In this document: piece after piece, positions 49,519 to 57,930 of the stretch
Layout of the letters: every line of letters begins with the position of its first letter
Position numbering within the stretch: position 1 is the first letter of the stretch
NCBI RefSeq assembly: GCF_000698555.1
Contig: NZ_JFHE01000006.1
Coordinates: forward strand, 62,001 to 126,000
Length of the DNA stretch: 64,000 nt
Direction of reading: 5' to 3'
DNA from: Caballeronia grimmiae
GTDB lineage: Bacteria > Pseudomonadota > Gammaproteobacteria > Burkholderiales > Burkholderiaceae
Notes under the pieces: model-generated
Told to the model about the DNA's origin: nothing
Databases searched by the model: none
Seen by the model: the letters and a program-made list of their open reading frames with translations, nothing else
Program-made: the position numbers and the translations under genes

Positions 49519-50700
49519 TCAGGGATATGTCCGCATCACAGCCTGCTCAGACTCCAGTTGCTCGGTGCTCGTCTCCCAGACTTCGCTGCGCTTCATGCTC
49601 ACGTCAAGCGCCTTCAGCGCATTGTCCCAGCTAAAGCGCGCTGCATCCCTGAGGGCTGCCGCATGAAGGCTTTCCCAGGCTTCGCGCGTGCTCGCGCGCT
49701 CGACCTGTTCGATGAAATTGTCGGCTGTGTAGTAGATCGAACTATCATCGAGCGCTGCATCCTGTCGCCAGGCGGGCGTGAGTACCGGCAGGCCATACGA
49801 GATGTATTCCAGATGCTTGGACGAGAAGCTATGCTGCCGCAACTCGTCGTCACTGATGGTGATAAGCCCGAACTGGTATTCGGCGATGACGTCGGTAGAG
49901 GGCGCGTATCCCTTGTAGTTGATACCGAGCGACGCCGCAGGCTCGGGGCCGCCGTAGACATCCAGATTCGGGTAGAGCTTGCATAGCCGCGACAGCAGTG
50001 GAAGATTGACCCAATAGCCCCCCAGATAGCCCAGAAAAATGATTCTGGGCTGCTCGCTGTAACGGGCCTGCAAGGTCTTCTTGTGCGTGCCGTACGTGAT
50101 GGGCAGAAAGTTGTTGCCGTTGTATTTCTTCTGGCGCACATAGTCCGCGTAAGTATGCCAGTGAAACGAAAGATAATCGGCGGCAGTGTAAGACGCCACT
50201 TCCACCTCGCGCAGCTTGTCGTACCCCGCTTGAGTGAATTCACCGCCGAACATCATTTCTTCCGCGAAAGGCGAAGGCAGATCGAGGATTTGCACGTCGG
50301 CCACCCGCTTGCCGAGCGTCACGGTCTGATCCATATTGCTTTCGCAGATGAGCAGATCGAAATGGCCGCTTTCGCGCAAGGTCGTCTGCAGCACTTTGCC
50401 GCGCAACACCATGATGCGCCAAAGCAGACTCGACGTCGCGGAATGGCATGCGGCGCCGCCCATCTTCACCGCGACAGCGAGCACCGCCTCGTGCAGATAA
50501 AGGGCCATCTTCAACGGATGCAAAGCGGGCACGAGCCGGCGCACGCCGGTTTTCGCAAGCCGCGATAGCTTGCCGGAATCGAACCGGATGACGGACGTGA
50601 ACCCGCTGCGCTTCAGGTAGGTTTCGAGTTCTTTTGGCTTCACGCCGTTTGCGAAAGCATCTTGCGAACAGATGATGACCGCGCGTTTCTCTTGCGTCAT
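49519..50700 (-). CDS. Glycosyltransferase-like protein
   Basis: Predicted 393-residue protein. The C-terminal half fits a GT-B glycosyltransferase: PRIIFLGYLGGYWVNLPLLSRL, LDVYGGPEP, DVIAEYQFGLITISDDELRQHSFSSKHLEYISYGLPVLTPAWRQDAALDDSSIYYTADNFIEQVE, the usual nucleotide-sugar domain with the EYISYGLPV turn. The N-terminal half is unusual for GT4. Start has an AAGGAGAG site. It lies about 75 bases downstream of the FkbM methyltransferase on the same strand; the pair likely decorates a surface glycan or lipid. Confidence 0.75.
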   Translation of the reverse strand: MTQEKRAVIICSQDAFANGVKPKELETYLKRSGFTSVIRFDSGKLSRLAKTGVRRLVPALHPLKMALYLHEAVLAVAVKMGGAACHSATSSLLWRIMVLRGKVLQTTLRESGHFDLLICESNMDQTVTLGKRVADVQILDLPSPFAEEMMFGGEFTQAGYDKLREVEVASYTAADYLSFHWHTYADYVRQKKYNGNNFLPITYGTHKKTLQARYSEQPRIIFLGYLGGYWVNLPLLSRLCKLYPNLDVYGGPEPAASLGINYKGYAPSTDVIAEYQFGLITISDDELRQHSFSSKHLEYISYGLPVLTPAWRQDAALDDSSIYYTADNFIEQVERASTREAWESLHAAALRDAARFSWDNALKALDVSMKRSEVWETSTEQLESEQAVMRTYP

Positions 50701-50776
50701 GGAACTCTCCTTTTATTCGCTAACGGCGTGGCGCATCTAGGCCCGGCATGGCCTGCTCGAACTGTCGTGAATCCTT

Positions 50777-51544
50777 TCAGCCGGCCAGATCTTCGCGGAT
50801 CATCAGGCAGTCCGTCTCCACCAGGCGGGGGAAGTGGCCTGCGTTGTTCGGTACGAACGCACTGAGAATAAAGCCGCATCGTTCGTATTCGGTCAGCGCT
50901 TCGCGGAAATCCACCGAGTCGGCATAGAGCTTGTTGATGGCCAGCTCGCTCTGAAGTCCGACGAAGCTGCGCATTACATTCGGCGACGCCTTGACGATTT
51001 TCACGTCGAATCCCTGCGTGTCCATCTTGAGGAAGGGGCGCTGAAATCCGTACTCTTCCTTCAGTCGCCGATAGACGGTTTCGAGTCTCTCCGTTTTGAC
51101 CGTGACGACATGAGATACCGCATTCATCTCGCGAAAGAGCGAGACTTCGTCGTGCTTCGGAAGGCTCAGTGAACTGAATTCGCTCGACCGCATGACGTTG
51201 AATTCGGCATCGCCCTCGCTCTCGGAGATCGCCAGTTCGATCACTTTGCACTTGTCGTCGCCCCTGGCGTGCTCGCGAGCGACGGCGGCGTCTACAGGGT
51301 TCGGTTCGAAGGAGAAGATCCAACCGTCATAGCCGACCTTGCGACGTAGCATCGTCGCGTATTGGCCCTGGTTCGCGCCGATGTCGAACACGCAGTCCAC
51401 TTTCAGATAGGCGAAGAGCTTCTCGAGGTGGGACGTCTCCCATTGCTGATAAAGCTTCCTCCTGTCGATCAACGTCAGGTTCTTGACGTAGGAGAGCGCT
51501 CGAATCGGGTCGGACAAAGCTCGATGGACTGCATCGGCATGCAT
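50777..51544 (-). CDS. FkbM-family methyltransferase
   Basis: Predicted 255-residue SAM-dependent methyltransferase. Seen: DCVFDIGANQGQYATMLRRK (motif I), WIFSFEPNPVDAAVAREH, VKTERLETVYRRL, RPFLKMDTQGFDVKIVKASPNVM, which match the FkbM family (O- or N-methylation of sugars and small molecules). The start at 51544 has a GAGG site nine bases upstream; an ATG 45 bases further upstream (51589) is possible. It pairs with the glycosyltransferase gene downstream, suggesting methylated surface glycan. Confidence 0.85.
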   Translation of the reverse strand: MHADAVHRALSDPIRALSYVKNLTLIDRRKLYQQWETSHLEKLFAYLKVDCVFDIGANQGQYATMLRRKVGYDGWIFSFEPNPVDAAVAREHARGDDKCKVIELAISESEGDAEFNVMRSSEFSSLSLPKHDEVSLFREMNAVSHVVTVKTERLETVYRRLKEEYGFQRPFLKMDTQGFDVKIVKASPNVMRSFVGLQSELAINKLYADSVDFREALTEYERCGFILSAFVPNNAGHFPRLVETDCLMIREDLAG

Positions 51545-51970
51545 GAAACGATACCTCACGTTATTGAGGAGAACCGGATGATGCTGCATTACGCGGTAGC
51601 ATAATCGCGATCCGTGCTGGCCGCATCATAAAAATATCCCGTACGTCTGTTCTAAACGTTCGTTCGTAAGCTCGTTGCGCATTGACGTTCATGTAAATAA
51701 ACAGACGAGTCGATTTGTTCCGCGAAATGATGCATTTCCGGTCCGGAATGGGGCATGCACAGCAATGAGGACTACAACGGAAGGACGATTGCGGTGATGA
51801 GCGGGGACAGGCGGGGTTCGATTGCGTCCCAGATACGGAGACCGCTTAAACTCCGACGGCTTGCATGCCATGCCCAAGCACGACACCCAGCCAGTGCGAT
51901 GCGAGCGGCAACTCTGCCGCTCGCTTTCGTTTCGTCTAACGCATGAAGGGTTGCATGCGTTGGTGCAAGC
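51545..51970. other. Intergenic stretch without a supportable gene
   Basis: This 426-base stretch between the FkbM gene and the OsmC gene contains short frames only (for example one of 63 codons at 51755-51946), with no ribosome site or family match. The region around 51655-51690 has a higher AT content than the neighbours and may hold a promoter, but no clear boxes were found. Confidence 0.45.
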
Positions 51971-52396
51971 TCAAACCAACGTCAACTTGACGTCGATGTT
52001 ATTGCGCGTCGCATTCGAATACGGACAGACGACGTGCGCCTTCTCGATCAGTTCCTGCGCTTCGGCGCGATCCATGCCAGGCAAGGAGATTTTCAACTCC
52101 ACTTCGATGCCGAAGCCATTCGGAATCTGACCGATGCCGACGCTGCTGTCGATGGCGACATCCTTCGGCAGGTTGATCTTGTCGCGTGCGCTGACGAACT
52201 TGATCGCGCCGATGAAGCATGCACTATAGCCTGCCGCAAACAGTTGTTCGGGGTTCGTGCCGTCGCCGCCTCCGCCGCCCAGTTCTTTCGGCGTCGTCAG
52301 CCGCAGATCGATGTTGCTCTCGGGGATCGTGGCGCGTCCATCGCGTCCGCCGGTGACATGCGCGTGGGCACGGTACAGGACTTTCTCGATCGTCAT
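51971..52396 (-). CDS. OsmC/Ohr-type organic hydroperoxide resistance protein
   Basis: Predicted 141-residue peroxidase subunit. Seen: [21 protein letters not shown] at the start, [26 protein letters not shown] with the first catalytic Cys, and the second Cys in [14 protein letters not shown]. The Arg near residue 18 that activates the peroxidatic Cys is present in GRDGR. Ohr proteins reduce organic hydroperoxides and fatty acid peroxides. No OhrR-like MarR regulator is adjacent. Confidence 0.92.
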   Translation of the reverse strand: MTIEKVLYRAHAHVTGGRDGRATIPESNIDLRLTTPKELGGGGGDGTNPEQLFAAGYSACFIGAIKFVSARDKINLPKDVAIDSSVGIGQIPNGFGIEVELKISLPGMDRAEAQELIEKAHVVCPYSNATRNNIDVKLTLV

Positions 52397-52967
52397 TCCA
52401 GCTCCTTTATTGTGTCAACGTTGATAGACCGCTTTCCGGGGCATCGGGCTGCGGCCGGAAGCGCCCGGCACAAGAATACTAAAGAGCAGGCGACGGTGCT
52501 TGTCGCTATCGATTCGGTCGTTGTAACGGACTTATCTACAGGCTTGTCCACTAAAATTGTGGATAAGTCAGGCCGGAGGCACCGTGTCCCATCGGCACTG
52601 TTCGCCGACGGAGCCGCCACTTCTCTTATCGGTAGATCAATAGCCGCGCACGCCGTATGACGTATCGCCTGACTTTTAGATACTACGATGGCATCTATTA
52701 CCCGCCGCCTTTCACGAAGTCGCAACGATCCATCGAAAAGCGCTCCGCCACGAACGCAATCGTGGCGAAGCAAAACGTAAGTACGTCGAACGAATTAAAC
52801 CGACACGCCAGCCGCCGCCAGCACGATGCGCAGGCCGAAGAGACATACGGACGAGCACAGCGGTAGCGCAAACAGTCCGGAGCCATAGCGGATGCGAATC
52901 ATGCAGGCCGACGACCATACATGCCATACACATTCGGGGAGGGCAGCAAGCCCGCGTCTCAAGATGT
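52397..52967. other. 571-base gap with a DnaA-box-like inverted repeat
   Basis: No gene is supportable. Frames at 52393-52773 (minus) and 52657-52866 (plus) lack ribosome sites and family resemblance. The main signal is the dyad at 52529-52569, entered separately. The left end holds the control region of the OsmC gene. Confidence 0.5.
52529..52569. repeat. Inverted repeat with two DnaA-box-like elements
   Basis: GACTTATCTACA (52529-52540) and TGTGGATAAGTC (52558-52569) form a 12-base dyad with one mismatch around a 17-base loop. The inner parts read TTATCTACA and, on the other strand, TTATCCACA; the latter is a perfect DnaA box, the former has one mismatch. It could be a DnaA binding site or simply a hairpin upstream of the OsmC gene. 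Confidence 0.6.
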
Positions 52968-53801
52968 TCACGATCGCTCCACGACGATTTCGAGGTATTC
53001 GCTGGGCAGCACGAGAGTCGCGTCGCCCGACCGGTTGCGGCTTTCGATCAGCGCCATCAAGTCGCGGATAAACGCGGCCTGCCGCTCGCCTTCGAGCGCG
53101 GCGAAAGCCTTGTTCATCGGCCCATAGTAGGTGCGGAACAGGTCCATGAAATGCGCAGGCGACGTATAGCGGAACGTGAACTCGCGGCTCGTCGCGCTGA
53201 TGCCGCGCGCACGGCCATCGAAGAGTTCTTCCAGCCGCGCCTTCGTGCCCCACAGCGCCGGCGATTTCATTCCGGGCGCTGGCGGAATGTACTGGCCTAT
53301 CGTCTTGAACACCTGACCGATGAAACTCTCCGGCGTCCAGTTCGCGAGGCCGATCTTGCCGCCTGGCTTGCAGACACGCGCGAGTTCGTGGGCCGCTCGC
53401 TGCTGGTCCGGCGTGAACATCACGCCGAAGGTCGATACCACCACATCGAACGATGCGTCCGCGAACGGCAGCGCTTCCGCGTCCGCTTCCTGGAACTGCA
53501 CGGTGAGGCCTTCCGCTTCGGCGCGTGCGCGCCCGGCTTCGAGCAGCGAAGGCACGTAATCGGTCGACGTGACATCGCACCAGCGTCGCGCGGCGGCGAG
53601 CGTCGCATTGCCGTTGCCTGCTGCGACATCGAGCACGCGGCTGCCGGCGCGCACATCGAGCGCTTCGCAAAGGCTTTCGCCAACGATCTGTAGCGTCGTG
53701 CCGACGACGGCATAGTTTCCCGTCGACCAGGCGGCTTGCTGGCGGACCTTGACGGCGGCTAGATCGATGGCGGGAGAGACAGCGGATTCGACAGCGGACA
53801 T
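52968..53801 (-). CDS. Class I SAM-dependent methyltransferase
   Basis: Predicted 277-residue methyltransferase of the UbiE/Methyltransf_11 type. Seen: SRVLDVAAGNGNATLAAARR (motif I), TDYVPSLLEAGRARAEAEGL, FQEADAEALPFADASFDVVVSTFGVMFTPDQQ, and ELARVCKPGGKIGLANWTPE (post-I and motif III). The start has a CAGGAG site six bases upstream. The substrate is not predictable; the C-terminal region is typical of family members acting on small molecules. It lies alone between a gap and the GFA gene. Confidence 0.88.
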   Translation of the reverse strand: MSAVESAVSPAIDLAAVKVRQQAAWSTGNYAVVGTTLQIVGESLCEALDVRAGSRVLDVAAGNGNATLAAARRWCDVTSTDYVPSLLEAGRARAEAEGLTVQFQEADAEALPFADASFDVVVSTFGVMFTPDQQRAAHELARVCKPGGKIGLANWTPESFIGQVFKTIGQYIPPAPGMKSPALWGTKARLEELFDGRARGISATSREFTFRYTSPAHFMDLFRTYYGPMNKAFAALEGERQAAFIRDLMALIESRNRSGDATLVLPSEYLEIVVERS

Positions 53802-53930
53802 AACAGACTCCTGATAGGCGGACAGTATGCGAACGGCACGACGCGCGATGCATGTGTTGTGCTTTCGTTTGGCGCCGCGGCACTACGATACGAATGGCCC
53901 GCGCGGCAGACGGGCCCATCGCAATCGAAT

Positions 53931-54281
53931 CTATGAAGAGCGATAGCCGATACGCATATCGTTCATGAGCCGAACGGCTTCTTCGCAACGTGCATCGCCG
54001 AGAATGGACGCATCGACATCGACGAGTCCGAGCCTCGGATGCTCCGTGAACAGATAAGCGCCACACGACTTGCACCAATGCCGTGATTCACGCGGATCCG
54101 TTCTGTAAGCGCCGATGTCATTCACGCCGCGCGTCACGCGCAACGCTTCCTGCGTCCACAGGACAAATGCGTCGACGGGAATGACGTGCCCTCCGTAGCC
54201 CACGCCTGCCGGCTCGCCGCTCAGCGTGAAGCGCACGCAACCGCAGATGCATCGGGCGCGATAAACGTCTGGATGGTTCAC
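53931..54281 (-). CDS. GFA/CENP-V-type zinc protein with its central Cys segment missing
   Basis: Predicted 116-residue protein; start GTG at 54281 with a GGAG site five bases upstream. N-terminal RARCICGCVRFTLSGEPAGVGY and C-terminal RESRHWCKSCGAYLFTEHPRLGLVDVDASIL match the GFA (glutathione-dependent formaldehyde-activating) family, including two CxxC-like zinc pairs. In usual members GY is followed by a CHCxxCRxxSG segment with three Cys. Here GY runs straight into GGHVIPVDAFVLW, as if about ten residues had been deleted in frame near 54193-54198. It is probably inactive or altered. A GTG at 54350 would extend the N-terminus. Confidence 0.7.
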   Translation of the reverse strand: MNHPDVYRARCICGCVRFTLSGEPAGVGYGGHVIPVDAFVLWTQEALRVTRGVNDIGAYRTDPRESRHWCKSCGAYLFTEHPRLGLVDVDASILGDARCEEAVRLMNDMRIGYRSS

Positions 54282-54422
54282 ATGGACTCCGGTGGCGGCG
54301 TGCTGCGCAGGTTCGTTGTTGCGGGTTCGTGTGAGTGCTAGTATCGGCACGCAAGCCGAACGAATGAATGACTGCGCGTCCAGAAGTTTTGTGAAAGACG
54401 CCAGATTTCACGAGCGAGCATC

Positions 54423-55499
54423 ATGGATGCGCTATCGAACGTTCTGCGTCTCGTGCGACTTAGCGGGGCGGTTTATCTAAACGGCGACTTCACAGCGCCG
54501 TGGTGCGTGGTCGGTCAGGCTTCGCAGGAACTGAGCGCGACGTTCCTGCCTCGCGCCGAGCGCATCGTGTCGTATCACCTCGTCACGGAAGGAAGCTGCT
54601 GGGCGTGTCTCGTCGATGATCCATCGTCCGCGATACGTGTCGATGCGGGCGAATTGCTCGTGGTGCCGCAGGGTGAGCCGCATTTGATGGGCAGTTCGCT
54701 TTCGATCACGCCTGCGCGTTCGGAAGAGATGATGGCGCACTATCTGAAGACGACGCCCGGCGAAGTGATGAAGCTGACTTACGGTGGCGGTGGCGAGCCT
54801 CGCACGCGAGTCATTTGCGGTTTTCTTGCGAGTGACGACACGTTGACGAACCCGGTGTTGTCGGTATTGCCGCGACTTTTCAAGGTAGACATGCGAAACG
54901 ATCCGCGTTCGGCGTGGCTTGAATCGTCGTTGAGTCTTGCGACGCTCGAGGCGGCTGAATGGCGCGTGGGCAGCGCGATCGTGCTTGCGCGGCTGTCGGA
55001 GTTGTTGTTTGTCGAGGCGGTGCGGCGTTGCATCGATGCGTTGCCGGCGGACCGCAAGGGTTGGCTTGCAGGCGTTGGCGATCGTTTCGTGGGTCGCGCG
55101 CTTGCGATGCTCCATGCCCGGCCGGAGCATGGCTGGACGGTCGATGAACTGGCGCGCAAGGCGGGCTTATCGCGTTCGGCGCTTGCACAGCGCTTTACGC
55201 AATTGCTCGGACAACCGCCGATGCAATATCTTGCGCGCTGGCGGTTGCAGATTGCCGCGCAGGAGTTGCGCAATGGAACGCGGTCGATTGCCGGGATTGC
55301 GGAGCATGTCGGATACGAATCCGAGGCGGCTTTTAATCGCGCGTTCAAGCGGGAGTTCGGAATGCCGCCGGCGGGGTGGCGGCGTTGCCGCCGGGGGGAA
55401 GATGAACGGCCTGTTGCGCTGGACGGCGATGCGCCCGGCGTCGGGCTGGAAATGGCGGGGGTGCTGGATCGGCGATCACAACAGGTTCTTCGGCGATAG
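54423..55499 (+). CDS. AraC-family regulator with cupin N-terminus
   Basis: Predicted 358-residue regulator. The N-terminal cupin-like part (about 1-180) has YHLVTEGSCWACLVDDPSSAIRVDAGELLVVPQGEPHLM and YGGGGEPRTRVICGFLASD, the cupin_6 wording. The C-terminal double helix-turn-helix has GWTVDELARKAGLSRSALAQRFTQLLGQPPMQYLARWRLQIAAQELRNGTRSIAGIAEHVGYESEAAFNRAFKREFGMPPAGWR. A 30-residue tail follows. It lies upstream of the AhpD-like gene at 55716 and is separated from it by a region with GCGCTAA repeats, which may be its binding sites. Confidence 0.9.
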   Translation: MDALSNVLRLVRLSGAVYLNGDFTAPWCVVGQASQELSATFLPRAERIVSYHLVTEGSCWACLVDDPSSAIRVDAGELLVVPQGEPHLMGSSLSITPARSEEMMAHYLKTTPGEVMKLTYGGGGEPRTRVICGFLASDDTLTNPVLSVLPRLFKVDMRNDPRSAWLESSLSLATLEAAEWRVGSAIVLARLSELLFVEAVRRCIDALPADRKGWLAGVGDRFVGRALAMLHARPEHGWTVDELARKAGLSRSALAQRFTQLLGQPPMQYLARWRLQIAAQELRNGTRSIAGIAEHVGYESEAAFNRAFKREFGMPPAGWRRCRRGEDERPVALDGDAPGVGLEMAGVLDRRSQQVLRR

Positions 55500-55579
55500 G
55501 GGTGTTTGTTTTGTGTTGGTTTATTAGTGCGTTACACCCTGGCGCTTTACTCCGGTTCTTTGCATGGGACCAGTGTAAG

Positions 55580-55678
55580 GCGCTAAAGCGCTAATTCTTA
55601 GCGCGAGAACTCGAACAGCGCATTCATCGCTTAGCTTATGAAAAATGAGTCGTACCGGTGACCGCGATCGTGCGCTAA
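55580..55678. promoter_or_regulatory. Cluster of GCGCTAA boxes before the AhpD-like gene
   Basis: GCGCTAA occurs at 55580-55586, 55588-55594 and 55672-55678, and in reverse (TTAGCGC) at 55598-55604. The first three are almost contiguous, and a related GCGCTTTA lies near 55545. The region lies between the AraC gene and the AhpD-like gene, so it may be regulator-binding sequence. Confidence 0.45.
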
Positions 55679-55715
55679 CGTGAAGCTCTTCTACATGCGC
55701 CAGGAGAGTCAGACG

Positions 55716-56345
55716 ATGTCCACGCTCGCGCCAGAACAAGACTCGCTCGCCGATGCCAACGTGAGTCGCGAGCCGATCTCACGCTTCGTCGTGCCGGACG
55801 AAACACGCCTGCCGACGCATGTTGCGTCGATTCATGCGCAGTTTCGCCGGCAGTATGGCTTCGTGCCGAACTGGCTCGCGGCGTTATCGGTGAATCCGGA
55901 TACCGCTTACCGGCTCGTGACCTTCCATGAGCATCTCTTCGATCCGCATCGCAGTCATCTGACAGCAGCGGAGCGCGAGTTGATCGCGGTCGTCACATCG
56001 GCGGCAAACGGATGCAGCTATTGCGTGTTCAATCATACGCAGGCGCTTGCAAGCGTCACGGGCGATACGGTGCGTGCGCAGCGGATTGCGCAGGGTTTTC
56101 ATCACGTGCGGCTCTCGCCGAAGGAAACCGCGCTCGCGGAAGTGTCGGAACGGCTGACGCGCGATCCGTCGGGCATCGGCGAAGACGATTTGCAGCGGCT
56201 CCGAGAGATAGGTTTCACGCAGCAAGCGGTGACGGAAGTGCTGGAAATAGCGGCGTTCTTCAATTACGCGAACCGGCTGACGATTGCGCTAAATGTCGTG
56301 CCGGACGACCAGTTCTTTGCGGGGCGCGATTTAAAGGTCGCGTGA
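55716..56345 (+). CDS. AhpD-like/peroxidase-related carboxymuconolactone decarboxylase family protein
   Basis: Predicted 209-residue protein. Start at 55716 has a CAGGAG site; an earlier frame start at 55680 is less likely. It has an N-terminal arm (LPTHVASIHAQFRRQYGFVPNWLAAL) and the alkylhydroperoxidase motif in LTAAERELIAVVTSAANGCSYCVFNHTQAL with CSYC and the nearby His, so the redox-active pair is complete. Members reduce peroxides with a thiol partner. The AraC gene upstream probably regulates it, and a small gene overlaps its stop. Confidence 0.88.
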   Translation: MSTLAPEQDSLADANVSREPISRFVVPDETRLPTHVASIHAQFRRQYGFVPNWLAALSVNPDTAYRLVTFHEHLFDPHRSHLTAAERELIAVVTSAANGCSYCVFNHTQALASVTGDTVRAQRIAQGFHHVRLSPKETALAEVSERLTRDPSGIGEDDLQRLREIGFTQQAVTEVLEIAAFFNYANRLTIALNVVPDDQFFAGRDLKVA

Positions 56346-56350
56346 TTGCG

Positions 56351-56569
56351 ATGCACTCTATTCTAAGCACCTTGTCCGAGCGCACGAAACGTGCGCGTGA
56401 ACGCCGCTTCTTGCGCGAGGCCAAACGCGCGATGAGTGAATGCGCCTGCAACGCTTCATACGATGGCGACGCATCGCGCGCCGAACGGCTTAGATGCATT
56501 GCGCTCTTCGCACAGGCGGGGTACTTCAACGGCTCTTCCGTTGAGCAGTTTGAATTGCTGATCGAATGA
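56351..56569 (+). CDS. Small Arg/Ala-rich protein coupled to the AhpD-like gene
   Basis: Predicted 72 residues: MHSILSTLSERTKRARERR, then FLREAKRAMSECACNASYDG, DASRAERLRCIALFAQAGYF, NGSSVEQFELLIE. An in-frame GTG at 56342 overlaps the stop of the AhpD-like gene by four bases (GTGA), so translation may be coupled and start there (75 residues). It has two close Cys (CAC) and a basic N-terminal helix; no family is recognised. It was missed as a separate frame because it continues from a longer open frame. Confidence 0.55.
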   Translation: MHSILSTLSERTKRARERRFLREAKRAMSECACNASYDGDASRAERLRCIALFAQAGYFNGSSVEQFELLIE

Positions 56570-56750
56570 AGGGCGTTGAGCATCATCGTGTGATGCGCAG
56601 TCTCGGCACGTCTGGCGCAACGTCGCGCGCAAACGCTAGTCGCGGTCCAACGGATCGCCAGGAAGGAAGGCGTTAAACAGGCCGCGTGAGCAAAGCGACC
56701 TGCATATCACAGCCCTCGCATCAACATCGACACCAACGCCTTCGCCACAT

Positions 56751-57773
56751 TCACCGCCCCAGGCCGCTCGCCGCGATCCGCGTCTGCACGTATTGGGCAA
56801 ACAGCGCGTGCATGCGCGTCGTCGGGTGCAGTTCATCGGCGAACATGTACGTCTGGTCGGCGTTGGACGTCGTGTAAGTCGCTGGCGAGCACAGCAGCGA
56901 CGTATCGCGCGGCGTCTTGGACGGATCGCACGCCTGGCCCGTGTTCGACACTGCAAAGCCGTTGGCCTGATAGTTCGCGATGGTCTGCGTCGTCCACGTG
57001 TACGCATCCACGAGAATGACCTTGCCTTGCACGCCATTGGTCTGTAAAGCGGCGTTCAGCGTCGCGTTGAACAGTTGTGAGAGCTGCGTATAGTTCGCGC
57101 CGCCATCGGCGGACTTGATGCCCTGCGGCGACATGCCGATGTTCGGCACATTCACCACGACAACATGTGCCGCTCCGCGCTGCACGATCTGCGCGACGAG
57201 TTGCGCGAGCGTGGTTGCCGCGGTCTCGACGGTCGCGTTCGCGGCAGGCGGGCTGCCCGCGCGAAGGACATCGTTCGAGCCTGCCCAGACCAGCACGAGC
57301 TGGTTCGCGTTGAAGCTGCCGTGCGTGCCGACATAGCTCGATAACTGTTGCGTGACCGGCATCTGAATATCGCCGATCACATCGGTCAGGAATTGATATT
57401 GATCGGCTGGCGTTGCGACTGTCGAGCCGCCCTGCGCATAATCGAGCCCGCTTTGCGCACGTAACTGATGACCGAGGTCGATCGTGTAGGCGGGCGTCAG
57501 CGTATCGCCGTAATGCTGCGCGACGTCCTGAGCCCATACCTGGCCCGGATTCGTGGTGAAGCGCCCGCCGCCGATCACGCTGGCGATCGGCGCGTAGGTG
57601 CCGGCGTCCGAAAGACTGTCGCCGAACGCCACGACTTGCAACTGGACGCCGCCTGCGGGCGCGGACGGACTGGTGTTGTTCGAGCCGCCTCCGCTGCCAC
57701 ACGCGGTAAGCAGTGCAATCGTCGCGGCAAGAATTGCAGAACGAATAGGGGATTTGATTGCGGCGCGATGCAT
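56751..57773 (-). CDS. GDSL/SGNH-type esterase lipoprotein
   Basis: Predicted 340-residue lipoprotein; start at 57773 has a GGAG site. The lipobox is LLTAC (Cys near residue 25) followed by a Gly/Ser/Asn/Pro linker. SGNH blocks: LQVVAFGDSLSDAGTYAPI (Ser nucleophile), a Gly in GLDYAQGGSTVATP, LVLVWAGSNDVLRAG (Asn) and MFADELHPTTRMHALFAQYV (Asp and His). All four blocks are present, so it should be an active esterase or lipase anchored in the outer membrane. No partner gene is obvious. Confidence 0.88.
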   Translation of the reverse strand: MHRAAIKSPIRSAILAATIALLTACGSGGGSNNTSPSAPAGGVQLQVVAFGDSLSDAGTYAPIASVIGGGRFTTNPGQVWAQDVAQHYGDTLTPAYTIDLGHQLRAQSGLDYAQGGSTVATPADQYQFLTDVIGDIQMPVTQQLSSYVGTHGSFNANQLVLVWAGSNDVLRAGSPPAANATVETAATTLAQLVAQIVQRGAAHVVVVNVPNIGMSPQGIKSADGGANYTQLSQLFNATLNAALQTNGVQGKVILVDAYTWTTQTIANYQANGFAVSNTGQACDPSKTPRDTSLLCSPATYTTSNADQTYMFADELHPTTRMHALFAQYVQTRIAASGLGR

Positions 57774-57930
57774 CGCTTCTCCGTGCCGGGCCATTGGCCG
57801 GGCGTATGTGGCGGGATCATGCGTCGATCTGATCAAGGACGCGATGCATCAGGAAGCAAGAACAATGCAATACGGCGATCGAGCGTTCTATTGAGTGTCA
57901 GTATCTGGAAAACATTACGCCGCGCGGCTT

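Noticed and set aside
51755..51946. 63-codon plus-strand frame
   Set aside because: No ribosome site and no family features.
52529..52569. A replication origin
   Set aside because: Only two boxes and no dnaA, repA, parAB or AT-rich unwinding region are visible.
52657..52866. 69-codon plus-strand frame near the DnaA-box dyad
   Set aside because: No ribosome site, no family resemblance and no neighbouring partner.
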